Below, in pieces: positions 24,257 through 31,002 of a stretch of DNA of 43,693 bases. Source of the DNA: Spirochaetaceae bacterium. GTDB lineage: Bacteria > Spirochaetota > Spirochaetia > Treponematales > Treponemataceae. Made by a program: the position numbers and the translations under genes. The stretch's first letter is position 1, and each line of letters opens with the position of its first letter. The notes beneath the pieces are model-generated. The model ran no database searches, had not been told where the DNA came from, and worked only from the letters and a program-made list of their open reading frames with translations. The stretch lies in NCBI GenBank assembly GCA_017936345.1, contig JAGBFT010000016.1:1-43693 (forward strand), read 5' to 3'.

Positions 24257-25401
24257 TATTGATTCTCCCAATCAAGTTCCAAAAAATGTCCCACCACTGA
24301 TTGACCTGGAAGAATCTTTTCGTGCCCTTCCACAACAAAGGTTGCGTATCTATATTCATCAGGAACTACAATCCACTGATTGTCAGAAAGAGAATCCACA
24401 AGAGTCAAGCTGTCAACAGTTCCCCGTATGCCATCACCCCCTGTCATAGATTCGTTGCCTGTAACGATGATTTTTTCATCGTCATTTCCAGCATTTTCCC
24501 CCTCAAAATAGAATGCTGTGCCATCGCTTTTAACGGCAGTAATGGGAAGAAGGGCTACGTTTTCTTTTATACTGAATATAATTTTTACCCGTACAAACAT
24601 ACCAGGACTAAGGTTTTCACTTCCCTCTTCCAGATTAAAAACAGCTTCAAAGGTTTTGGAAGCCCCGTCAATATAGGGTGCAAGGGTGTCAAGTTTTCCA
24701 TAGGCAATTTTATCCTGTAACTGGGGTAAAGAGATTTGTGCCTGTATTCTATCTTTATGTTGTGAGAAATAAGAAAAATATTTTTCAGGAACCCGAAGAC
24801 GCACCACTAAATCCTGTAAATCAGCTATCACAGCAACTGGCTGGGGGGCTGCCGCAACACTCCCGGTAGACAGGGGGGCTGTTAACACAGTTCCTTCTAT
24901 AGGGGAAGACACACTGGCATATCCAAGCTGTAACACAGCCAAGTCGTACTGAGCCCTTGCTGCATCCCGTTGAGCCTTCACTGTATCGTATTCCTGACGG
25001 CTTGCAGCTCCTCCCTGATACAAGGCCTCCACTCGCTTAAAGCTACTTTCGTAACCGGTATAAGCTGCCTGGGCCTGTAACACTTGCTGCCGAAAGGGTT
25101 CCGGGTCAATTTGGGCTAGAATTTGCCCCGCTTTTACCTTTTCTCCAGCTCGGGCAGGATAATCTACAATGGTTCCGCTTACCAAGGGAATTACTGGTAT
25201 CATGGAACGGGTTTCTATATGTCCATTTATTGTGATGGATTCTTCCATTGTTCCACTAACAGGCTGGGCAAGTGTAACTGCTGCCAAGGGAACTGAGTAG
25301 GAAAAGGTTTCCTTTGTGGAAATAATTTTTACTCCAAAAACTATACCAAAGGCAAGGGCAACAACTACAAAATATTTTGCAATACCTCGTTTTTTCTTCA
25401 T
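24256..25401 (-). CDS. RND periplasmic adaptor (HlyD/AcrA-type membrane fusion protein)
   Basis: A 381-residue membrane fusion protein that links the RND pump to the outer-membrane channel. It has an N-terminal membrane anchor (residues about 8-27, AKYFVVVALAFGIVFGVKII), a first half of the lipoyl domain (VSGTIVDYPARAGEKVKAGQ), an alpha-hairpin (QVLQAQAAYTGYESSFKRVE to RAQYDLAVLQL), the second lipoyl half (VSSPIEGTVLTAPLSTG), then beta-barrel and membrane-proximal domains. There is no lipobox. It is first in the operon, with a good promoter and GGAAGG upstream of its ATG, and its stop overlaps the pump start by one base. No regulator gene lies beside it. Confidence 0.94.
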   Translation of the reverse strand: MKKKRGIAKYFVVVALAFGIVFGVKIISTKETFSYSVPLAAVTLAQPVSGTMEESITINGHIETRSMIPVIPLVSGTIVDYPARAGEKVKAGQILAQIDPEPFRQQVLQAQAAYTGYESSFKRVEALYQGGAASRQEYDTVKAQRDAARAQYDLAVLQLGYASVSSPIEGTVLTAPLSTGSVAAAPQPVAVIADLQDLVVRLRVPEKYFSYFSQHKDRIQAQISLPQLQDKIAYGKLDTLAPYIDGASKTFEAVFNLEEGSENLSPGMFVRVKIIFSIKENVALLPITAVKSDGTAFYFEGENAGNDDEKIIVTGNESMTGGDGIRGTVDSLTLVDSLSDNQWIVVPDEYRYATFVVEGHEKILPGQSVVGHFLELDWENQ

Positions 25402-25419
25402 ATAAGCCTTCCATGATTA

Positions 25420-25449
25420 AATATAATTACTAAGACAAAAAACTGTCAA
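25420..25449 (-). promoter_or_regulatory. Promoter for the efflux operon
   Basis: On the minus strand, a perfect TTGACA (25449-25444) and TATATT (25425-25420) are separated by 18 nt. The start would be near 25413, leaving a leader of about 12 nt that contains GGAAGG. No clear operator is seen, so expression may be constitutive. Confidence 0.7.
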
Positions 25450-25508
25450 CGGGAAAGAGGTATTTATCATTAATAAGCGGTACAAGGAAACAAAGGCGAA
25501 CAAACCAT

Positions 25509-25541
25509 AAAAAAAAAGACAACCCATCTCTGAGTTGCCTT
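25509..25541 (-). terminator. Terminator of tRNA-Leu
   Basis: On the minus strand, GGCAACTC (25539-25532) pairs with GGGTTGTC (25525-25518) with two G-U pairs, extended by A-T pairs, and an uninterrupted T9 run follows (25517-25509). It begins directly after the tRNA 3' end. Confidence 0.85.
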
Positions 25542-25625
25542 TGCCCGGAACAATACTTGAACTTGCACACCCTTACGAGCTCTAGTACCTGAAACTAGCG
25601 TGTCTACCAATTCCACCATCCGGGC
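25542..25625 (-). tRNA. tRNA-Leu (anticodon CAG)
   Basis: An 84-nt class II tRNA. The acceptor stem GCCCGGA/TCCGGGC is perfect with discriminator A; CCA is not encoded. The D arm has the leucine pattern GGTGGAATTGGTAGAC, the anticodon stem CTAGT/ACTAG closes a loop TTCAGGT with anticodon CAG (reads CUG), and a long variable arm follows. The T loop reads TTCAAGT, but the base after it is A instead of the near-universal C61, so the G53-C61 pair is lost. It has its own promoter and terminator. Confidence 0.93.
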
Positions 25626-25642
25626 TAATCTTTATGTACAAG

Positions 25643-25671
25643 GGTATATCATAAGATTAGAATAATGTCAA
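25643..25671 (-). promoter_or_regulatory. Promoter of tRNA-Leu
   Basis: On the minus strand, a perfect TTGACA (25671-25666) and TATACC (25648-25643) are 17 nt apart, so transcription would start about 10 nt before the mature tRNA 5' end. Confidence 0.65.
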
Positions 25672-25822
25672 TAATTATTCACCATAATTCTATAAATTTT
25701 TCATTCAAAGGAAAGCCCAGCCCGTACCAGCTGCACACTCTTTCCAGCAGCACGATTCACTTCATTCTCAAAAGAAACCCTTACCGCTGTAACCAAACAG
25801 ACAAAATCCTTTGGGGAATTAC
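25672..25822 (-). other. Unassigned intergenic stretch between rsfS terminator and tRNA promoter
   Basis: About 150 nt without a convincing ORF. The only structure I see is a hairpin with GGAAAG (25710-25715) pairing with CTTTCC (25740-25745) and an inner CAGC/GCTG (25718-25721 with 25730-25733). It lacks the conserved loops of SRP RNA and of tmRNA. It may be an unrecognised small RNA or spacer. Confidence 0.3.
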
Positions 25823-25858
25823 AAAAAACTCCCAGGGTACAAACACAGGTACACTGGG
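25823..25858 (-). terminator. Terminator after rsfS
   Basis: On the minus strand, CCCAG and GTAC (25858-25854, 25852-25849) pair with GTAC and CTGGG (25840-25837, 25835-25831), one mismatch between the two blocks, followed within two bases by T6 (25828-25823). It ends the leftward rplU-to-rsfS gene run. Confidence 0.8.
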
Positions 25859-25900
25859 GTTGCTATAAAAATATGGTTCTAAGGACTAAAAATGCTCAGT

Positions 25901-26245
25901 TTACCGCAGCACCTCTCCCTTGTGCCAAAGTTTTTCCAACTCATAGAACTCTCGAGCAGCTTCAGACATAAGATGAACTACTACAGTTCCAATGTCAATC
26001 AGATTCCAGTCGTCACCGTCGGGAGTCCTTTTATTTGTAACATGGATTTCCATATCGTTGTCACGAACATAATCCTTTACAATCTTGTACAAGCCCTTCC
26101 AGTGAACAGAGCTATTTACCGTTACAATGACAAAGTAATCTGTCCAGCTATTGAGCTGAGAAACATCAATTACCGTAACATCCCGTCCCTTTCCATCTTC
26201 CATCAACTGGGCAATTTCCAAAGCCTTTTCTCTCTCAGTTTTCAT
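25901..26245 (-). CDS. rsfS: Ribosome silencing factor RsfS
   Basis: A 114-residue RsfS (Iojap/YbeB) protein that binds L14 on the 50S subunit and blocks subunit joining during starvation. Family landmarks are LNSWTDYFVIVT, WNLIDIGTVVVHLM and REFYELEKLW. The ATG at 26245 is chosen because GAGAGG lies 5 nt upstream; the GTG at 26251 would leave no room for a ribosome binding site. It follows the LCP gene by 11 nt and is last in the run obg-nadD-yqeK-LCP-rsfS, the same context found for rsfS and nadD in many bacteria. Confidence 0.95.
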   Translation of the reverse strand: MKTEREKALEIAQLMEDGKGRDVTVIDVSQLNSWTDYFVIVTVNSSVHWKGLYKIVKDYVRDNDMEIHVTNKRTPDGDDWNLIDIGTVVVHLMSEAAREFYELEKLWHKGEVLR

Positions 26246-26256
26246 TTTCACCTCTC

Positions 26257-27459
26257 TTACCGCACATAGCGGCCGTCAAAATCCTTTCCAAGAATAATTG
26301 TAAAGTCAACACGGGATTCCGCTTCCATTCCAGCACTCTCCGGCAGAATCTCCTCCGTAATTATATTTTTACAACTAATTATATCTCCTAAATTTTTGGC
26401 AACCTCATCATTGCCAATATGATTGATAATCACCGTCTCCTCGTAGTCGTTCCTGTCGGCATTGACGGAACTCAGCACGTCGAATCCAAAGCCCTGCAAT
26501 AAAATTGAAGTATTCCGTGCCAGCCCCTGTACAGTGGTTCCGTTTTGAACTTCAAGTACATAAATTCGATCGTAAATCGTATCCACTACGGATACAAGTG
26601 AACTTACCGTCTGCTTGAACAAGTCCTTTACAAGTTCTCCATCATAGTGGGGGAACAACAGGGACTTATCATCAACAACACGCACAGAACCAGTGATACT
26701 TCTAGGAGCAAGTCTTTCTGAATCCACGTGTGCAACAGTTTCCAAAACGATTCTAAAATCGTCCTTTTCTAGGTTTGTTTGGAATAAATCATCGTATTCA
26801 TTAAAATTATCAACTTGAAACATGGTGTCCAAGTTTTTATTCAAAGCTGCAAGAAAGGCAATCATTACATTTTGATACCTATCTTGAACCTCTCCATCTG
26901 TTTCTTCCGGTGATTCATAGTATAAATAGGTGAGAATTTTATCCCCATCCAAATTGTTCACTCCAGAGGGTAAAAGCCACCGTTCTCCATTTGGAGAAAC
27001 AATATCTACCTCATAGGGAATAAATATCTTTAGACCACCCAACAAGTCAGTAAGAGTACCAAAATCCTCCACAGAGCAGACCACAGAAAAAGGTATGCTT
27101 TGACCGGAGAGTTTTTCAATTTCTTCTCTGTAAGCGTCGATTCCCTTTTCCTTGTAAACAGCATCAATTCTGTCTACCCTTCCTAGACTACTATAAATTG
27201 CACCGGTATTTCCTGGAATATTAAATACAGCACCTCGCCCTGACACAGGATAGTAAATAAAAACGTCAGTAAAAAGAACCCTTTCCTCATTCTCAAGAAC
27301 AAAAAGAATCTTAATGGGTTCTTCATTTTTAATAATCTCTTCTACAGGATTTACCTGTAGTGCGGAAACAATAATGATAGAAGTAACAATGATAATAAAA
27401 AATACGAGAAACAAGAAAATTAAGCTTTTTTCCATCCTTCCAGTCGATTTACCTTTCAT
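26257..27459 (-). CDS. LytR-CpsA-Psr (LCP) family protein with LytR_C domain
   Basis: A 400-residue membrane-anchored protein. One N-terminal helix (about residues 12-34) is followed by a periplasmic LCP domain (about 50-240; TDVFIYYPVSGRGAVFNIPG, GRVDRIDAVYKEKG, then DLLGGLKIFIPYEVDIV and LDGDKILTYLYYE) and a C-terminal LytR_C domain (about 290-395; VLEVQNGTTVQGLA). LCP enzymes transfer undecaprenyl-linked glycopolymers to peptidoglycan or proteins in Gram-positives; the acceptor in spirochaetes is unknown. It overlaps yqeK by one base (TAATG). The LCP catalytic arginines are less obvious than in Gram-positive members, so activity is uncertain. Confidence 0.85.
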   Translation of the reverse strand: MKGKSTGRMEKSLIFLFLVFFIIIVTSIIIVSALQVNPVEEIIKNEEPIKILFVLENEERVLFTDVFIYYPVSGRGAVFNIPGNTGAIYSSLGRVDRIDAVYKEKGIDAYREEIEKLSGQSIPFSVVCSVEDFGTLTDLLGGLKIFIPYEVDIVSPNGERWLLPSGVNNLDGDKILTYLYYESPEETDGEVQDRYQNVMIAFLAALNKNLDTMFQVDNFNEYDDLFQTNLEKDDFRIVLETVAHVDSERLAPRSITGSVRVVDDKSLLFPHYDGELVKDLFKQTVSSLVSVVDTIYDRIYVLEVQNGTTVQGLARNTSILLQGFGFDVLSSVNADRNDYEETVIINHIGNDEVAKNLGDIISCKNIITEEILPESAGMEAESRVDFTIILGKDFDGRYVR

Positions 27460-28025
27460 TATCCCTCCAAAAATGAAAGCAACTTTAAAGAAGCCGGGGC
27501 AATTTTCTTTCCCTTAGCCTTTAAAAAGTCAATGTTTTCCTTCAAGACAAAATAAAGTGCCTCGTCCAAGTTCATGGCATAGATGCGCTCCAAGTACTCC
27601 TCGGTTACCTGGGGGCGTCCAGGCTCAATTTTATCTGCCACGTACAGAACCTTTGCCAAGTCTCCCATTTGAGGAGCACCAAAGGTATGCAAACCAACAG
27701 CTTCCAGCACATCTCCGTCAGCTACGAAAAAATCCTTTTTCAAAACAGAAGCGGCTGCTCTCCCATGAAGCAAGCTAGGCTTATCTTGCTCAAGTTTTTC
27801 CACAGGCTTACCATCCAGTCTAGCCAAGGAAAGAACTAAATCAGCCTTCATTTCCTTGCAAATATCGTGGGCAATACCTGCAAAATATCCTTTTTCCGGA
27901 TCCAAACCATGAATCTCACAGAGCCTTCCAGCCATTTCTGCCGTCCTCAGCGAGTGTTCATAGCGTTTTTGAGATACCATTGTCATGGCATATTTTCGTA
28001 CAAGTTCAGTTAGCTGCGCATCCAT
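27459..28025 (-). CDS. yqeK: YqeK-type HD-domain hydrolase (symmetrical Ap4A hydrolase)
   Basis: A 188-residue HD-domain protein of the YqeK family, which cleaves diadenosine tetraphosphate to two ADP. HD metal-site motifs are RYEHSLRTAEMA (His), GIAHDICKEM (His-Asp) and LLHGRAAA; KVLYVADKIEPGRP is typical of the family. The ATG at 28025 is chosen because the protein then starts like its relatives; the longer in-frame version would begin inside nadD with 41 unrelated residues. It overlaps nadD by 20 nt and the LCP gene by one base. The nadD-yqeK-rsfS order matches Firmicutes. Confidence 0.92.
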   Translation of the reverse strand: MDAQLTELVRKYAMTMVSQKRYEHSLRTAEMAGRLCEIHGLDPEKGYFAGIAHDICKEMKADLVLSLARLDGKPVEKLEQDKPSLLHGRAAASVLKKDFFVADGDVLEAVGLHTFGAPQMGDLAKVLYVADKIEPGRPQVTEEYLERIYAMNLDEALYFVLKENIDFLKAKGKKIAPASLKLLSFLEG

Positions 28026-28605
28026 ATAAGTTTCTCTGTATAATATACTGGCAAACTGATTCAGGAACAAGATACCGCCATGAACCAGAGTCTGTTTCCC
28101 TGGCCTTTCTAATTTGACTGGATGAAACAGGAAAAATCCCATTTTCAAGTTCTATATGGGGATAGGGAAATTCCTTCCTGACAGAACCATCCCAGCAAAT
28201 ACGACGGGCTAAAATTATATCGGCTAGTTCCGGCAACTGTTGATAATGCTCCCATTCTTCAAAGCCATCAACCAAATCATCGCCCATTATTAGACCTAAT
28301 TTTCCCTCCATCTTGTTGGCATATTTCTTTCCCAAATATTCCAGGGTATCATAGGTGTAGGAAATTCCCCCTCGCTCCAACTCACAAGTTTCCACCACAA
28401 AGTGGGGATTGCCAGAAATAGCCAGCTCAATCATATCAAGTCGTTGCCAAGAAGCTGCCCCTAAAGCAAGTTCCTTGTGGGGAGGAATATTCACTGGCAC
28501 AAAGAGAATCTTATCATATCCCAAACGGTGACAAACCTCATCAGCCAGCAAAAGATGACCTACATGAATGGGATTATAACTTCCTCCAAGCATTGCAAGT
28601 CTCAT
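28006..28605 (-). CDS. nadD: Nicotinate-nucleotide adenylyltransferase NadD
   Basis: A 199-residue NaMN adenylyltransferase that makes deamido-NAD from nicotinate mononucleotide and ATP. The nucleotidyltransferase motif is GGSYNPIHVGHLLLADEV (HxGH within), with VPVNIPPHKE and the C-terminal FPVSSSQIRK motif (consensus SSxxIR). Length and start are normal. It lies 27 nt after obg and overlaps yqeK by 20 nt. Confidence 0.96.
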   Translation of the reverse strand: MRLAMLGGSYNPIHVGHLLLADEVCHRLGYDKILFVPVNIPPHKELALGAASWQRLDMIELAISGNPHFVVETCELERGGISYTYDTLEYLGKKYANKMEGKLGLIMGDDLVDGFEEWEHYQQLPELADIILARRICWDGSVRKEFPYPHIELENGIFPVSSSQIRKARETDSGSWRYLVPESVCQYIIQRNLYGCAAN

Positions 28606-28632
28606 TGTATTCCTCCAACTTAATTACAAACC

Positions 28633-29787
28633 TTATTCGTCCCTATCCTCGTTGTCGGTTCCAGGGTACTGAATAGGAGCAACATCACAAACAGAGCGAC
28701 TTTTCATAAAGTCGGACCTAGCTGTATTTTCCTCAGGGGCAATTGTCCTTGCGGTGGTGGGACTCGTATAACCGGAGGCCTCCATCCTTTGGACCAGAGC
28801 AAGTATCTCCCGACGAACCTGATCCAAACCTGTTCGGGCAAAGATTGAAAGAGGAATCACCACCTGCTGAGAATCCTTTTTATGAATCTCCTCGGCTATT
28901 ATCTTGGCTCTTTCGGGAGCTCTCTCCGTGTCCATCTTATTACAAAGAATAAGGCGCGGTTTTTTGGCCAATTCTGCTGAAAATGCCTCCAATTCTGCTT
29001 GCAAGGTATCGTAGGCTGAAAGACAGTCATCGTTGGAACAGTCAATCATAAACAAAAGACCTGCCGTTCGGGAAATATGCTTTAAAAATCGAATTCCCAA
29101 GCCAGCACCTTCGGAAGCTCCCTCAATAATTCCTGGGATATCTGCAATAATAATATCCCTGTCCGCATCAGCGTGAAGAACACCAAGGTTGGGTATCTTT
29201 GTGGTAAAAGGATAGGGAGCAATTTTTGGCCGGGCATTGGTAAACAAATCCAACAAAGATGATTTGCCCGCATTTGGAAAACCAACCAATCCCACATCGG
29301 CCATAACACTTAGTTCAACCCTAAGCTTTCTAACCTCTCCAGGCTTTCCTTCATGTGCGTAGCGAGGAGCCTGGTTAGTGGAGGACTTAAAGTGGGTGTT
29401 TCCCCAGCCTCCGTTACCACCTTCCAAAAAAACAAAAACCTCATCCTCTGTTTCTGTGGTAAACTCCCGAATCAACTCCCCTGTATCGTAGTCAAAAATC
29501 GAGGTTCCGGGGGGCACGGGAACAACTACATCCTCGCCATTTTTGCCAAATTTATTAGCCCCCTCTCCATCTCCACCATTGCGGGCTTTAAATACCTGCT
29601 TATAACGCATATGGGCTAAGGTTCGCAGGTTTCTTTTAACACAGAATACCACACTCCCGCCCTTTCCACCGTCACCACCAGCAGGCCCACCCATGGGAAC
29701 ATATTTTTCCCGGCGAAAGGCAACACAACCATTGCCCCCCTTCCCAGATCTCACCTCAATTACTGCCTCATCTGCAAATTGAATCAC
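28633..29787 (-). CDS. obg: GTPase Obg (CgtA)
   Basis: A 384-residue Obg GTPase, a late 50S assembly factor. The glycine-rich Obg fold occupies residues 1-158 (VRSGKGGNGCVAFRREKYVP, GGPAGGDGGKGGSV). The G domain follows: G1 GFPNAGKSSL, G3 DIPGIIEGA, G4 NKMD. The C-terminal tail is short and acidic; the OCT domain of longer Obg proteins is absent. AGGTGAG precedes the ATG. It lies downstream of rplU-prp-rpmA but after a terminator, so part of its expression may depend on read-through. Confidence 0.97.
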   Translation of the reverse strand: MIQFADEAVIEVRSGKGGNGCVAFRREKYVPMGGPAGGDGGKGGSVVFCVKRNLRTLAHMRYKQVFKARNGGDGEGANKFGKNGEDVVVPVPPGTSIFDYDTGELIREFTTETEDEVFVFLEGGNGGWGNTHFKSSTNQAPRYAHEGKPGEVRKLRVELSVMADVGLVGFPNAGKSSLLDLFTNARPKIAPYPFTTKIPNLGVLHADADRDIIIADIPGIIEGASEGAGLGIRFLKHISRTAGLLFMIDCSNDDCLSAYDTLQAELEAFSAELAKKPRLILCNKMDTERAPERAKIIAEEIHKKDSQQVVIPLSIFARTGLDQVRREILALVQRMEASGYTSPTTARTIAPEENTARSDFMKSRSVCDVAPIQYPGTDNEDRDE

Positions 29788-29799
29788 AATCTCACCTAT

Positions 29800-29837
29800 A
29801 AAAAAATACCCGAAGAAGGGCTAGCCTGCTCCGGGTA
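29800..29837 (-). terminator. Terminator/attenuator between rpmA and obg
   Basis: On the minus strand, TACCCG (29837-29832) pairs with CGGGTA (29812-29807) around an inner GGCTAGCC, followed by T7 (29806-29800). It lies 12 nt ahead of the obg start and probably lowers obg expression relative to the ribosomal proteins. Confidence 0.75.
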
Positions 29838-29866
29838 CGTAATCAGTCAACAAAAATTCTTGTGAC

Positions 29867-30124
29867 CTATGCCTCAACTGGTGCAATGGAAGCCAATTTG
29901 CGACCCTTGCGCTCGTGATACACTACAGTTCCTGTAACTGTAGCAAAGAGGGTATCATCCTTTCCTCTTCCTACATTCTGGCCAGGATGAATCCTTGTAC
30001 CACGCTGGCGAACCAAGATTGAGCCGGCAGAAACAAACTCTCCACCGTAAACCTTTACACCAAGATATTTAGGATTTGAGTCACGGCCGTTCTTTGCACC
30101 GCTACCACCCTTCTTACGTCCCAT
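29867..30124 (-). CDS. rpmA: 50S ribosomal protein bL27
   Basis: An 85-residue L27, located at the peptidyl transferase centre of the 50S subunit. Sequence landmarks are [20 protein letters not shown] and [20 protein letters not shown]. It begins directly with MGRKKGGSG, without the short hydrophobic N-terminal extension that Prp removes in Firmicutes. The start is firm: GGAGG lies 6 nt upstream of the ATG. It is 14 nt downstream of prp. Confidence 0.98.
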   Translation of the reverse strand: MGRKKGGSGAKNGRDSNPKYLGVKVYGGEFVSAGSILVRQRGTRIHPGQNVGRGKDDTLFATVTGTVVYHERKGRKLASIAPVEA

Positions 30125-30138
30125 AGTATTCCTCCGCT

Positions 30139-30471
30139 TTATTCAGCAATTATTTCCGTAAAAGCTACATGCTTCGGAAACTCATTCTGCAAGGATTCAA
30201 ACCCTGCCCTCAAAAAATCCGACGCATATATCAAACGGGATTTATCATCAATCCCTTCCTGAACTGAAAACTCCAAGATTCCCGGCTCAGGTGTATCCAC
30301 TAAAACCGATGCCCCATACTCCTCCGACAAAACCTGCAAGACTGTTCTCAGCAAGACCGTTGCCGCAGCACAGACAATATCAGAGCCAGAGGGAGCATAT
30401 CCAGCATGTCCTTTCCCACAACAGGAACAAAATGAACCGTCCCTGCTACAAGTCAGGCGAACCTGCACCAT
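30139..30471 (-). CDS. prp: Ribosomal-processing cysteine protease Prp family protein
   Basis: A 110-residue Prp (YsxB) protein lying between rplU and rpmA, its standard place. The catalytic pair sits in [18 protein letters not shown] (His, then Cys 11 residues later), matching GHAxxxxxGxDIVCAAxS of the family. In Staphylococcus aureus Prp cuts the N-terminal extension of L27. Here L27 has no extension, so the protease either has another substrate or another role. The N terminus is slightly extended by a Cys-rich stretch (CSCCGKG). Confidence 0.9.
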   Translation of the reverse strand: MVQVRLTCSRDGSFCSCCGKGHAGYAPSGSDIVCAAATVLLRTVLQVLSEEYGASVLVDTPEPGILEFSVQEGIDDKSRLIYASDFLRAGFESLQNEFPKHVAFTEIIAE

Positions 30472-30485
30472 CCTAGGCCAGTACC

Positions 30486-30800
30486 TTAGGCTCCAACAAT
30501 TTCCTGTACACGAATTGTCGTGTACTGCTGGCGATGGCCAATAGTCCGGTGGTAATCCTTCTTGCTCTTGTACTTGTATACAATAACCTTCTTATCCCTG
30601 AAGGAATCTTCCACAACAGCCTTGACCTTAGCACCCTTTACATAGGGAGCTCCTACGCTGACTGAACCCTCATTGCTTACCAAAAGAACGGTATCAATTT
30701 CGATTTCGGTTCCCTTCTCGGCATCAATCTTATCAACCCGAATCAGGGCATCCTTCTCTGCCTTATACTGCTTGCCCTTATACTCAACAAGTGCGTACAT
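30486..30800 (-). CDS. rplU: 50S ribosomal protein bL21
   Basis: A 104-residue L21 that binds 23S rRNA in the 50S subunit. Landmarks are MYALVEYKGKQYKAEKD, GAPYVKGAKVKAVV, and the C-terminal KSKKDYHRTIGHRQQYT. It is the first gene of the rplU-prp-rpmA-obg set, with a good promoter and a structured leader of about 90 nt upstream. Confidence 0.98.
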   Translation of the reverse strand: MYALVEYKGKQYKAEKDALIRVDKIDAEKGTEIEIDTVLLVSNEGSVSVGAPYVKGAKVKAVVEDSFRDKKVIVYKYKSKKDYHRTIGHRQQYTTIRVQEIVGA

Positions 30801-30892
30801 CTGTTACCTCTGTATTTCTATAATCTGGGACAAAGTATCCCACCCACGCTCCGGTACCAACGGGACATACCGAAATCGTATTACAATGATTG
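30801..30892 (-). promoter_or_regulatory. Structured 5' leader of rplU, candidate L21 autoregulatory element
   Basis: Three segments on the minus strand can pair in two exclusive ways. GTATGTCCC (30870-30862) can pair with GGGATAC (30841-30835), or GGGATAC's GGGA/GGGAC part can pair with GTCCC (30831-30827) as a compact hairpin. This resembles a switch between two folds and fits known L21 control by leader RNAs in other bacteria, but the sequence was not matched to a known class. Confidence 0.45.
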
Positions 30893-30997
30893 AAACCCAT
30901 TATATCGAACTTTATGCAATATAGTCAAGTATAAAACTAAACACCATGAGAATAAAGCCGATAATGGCAACCCAAATAAAGCAAGGGCTGCCAGCAT
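30881..30997 (-). CDS. Possible 38-residue hydrophobic peptide downstream of argS
   Basis: A short ORF that starts (ATG) five bases after the argS stop and encodes a strongly hydrophobic peptide (MLAALALFGLPLSALFSWC, then LVLYLTIL) followed by a basic, polar tail with HKVRYN. It would form one membrane helix. There is no ribosome binding site of its own, so it would depend on coupling to argS. It also spans the rplU promoter, and T-rich DNA easily encodes hydrophobic residues by chance. Function unknown; existence uncertain. Confidence 0.25.
   Translation of the reverse strand: MLAALALFGLPLSALFSWCLVLYLTILHKVRYNGFQSL
30899..30928 (-). promoter_or_regulatory. Promoter of the rplU operon
   Basis: On the minus strand, TTGACT (30928-30923) and a perfect TATAAT (30904-30899) are separated by 18 nt. 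Transcription would begin near 30892, giving a leader of about 90 nt. Confidence 0.75.
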
Positions 30998-31002
30998 CAA
31001 AA

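Noticed and set aside
25672-25822. SRP RNA or tmRNA in the spacer next to tRNA-Leu
   Set aside because: The conserved SRP GGAAGGAAGCAGC-type apical loop and tmRNA ends are absent on both strands.
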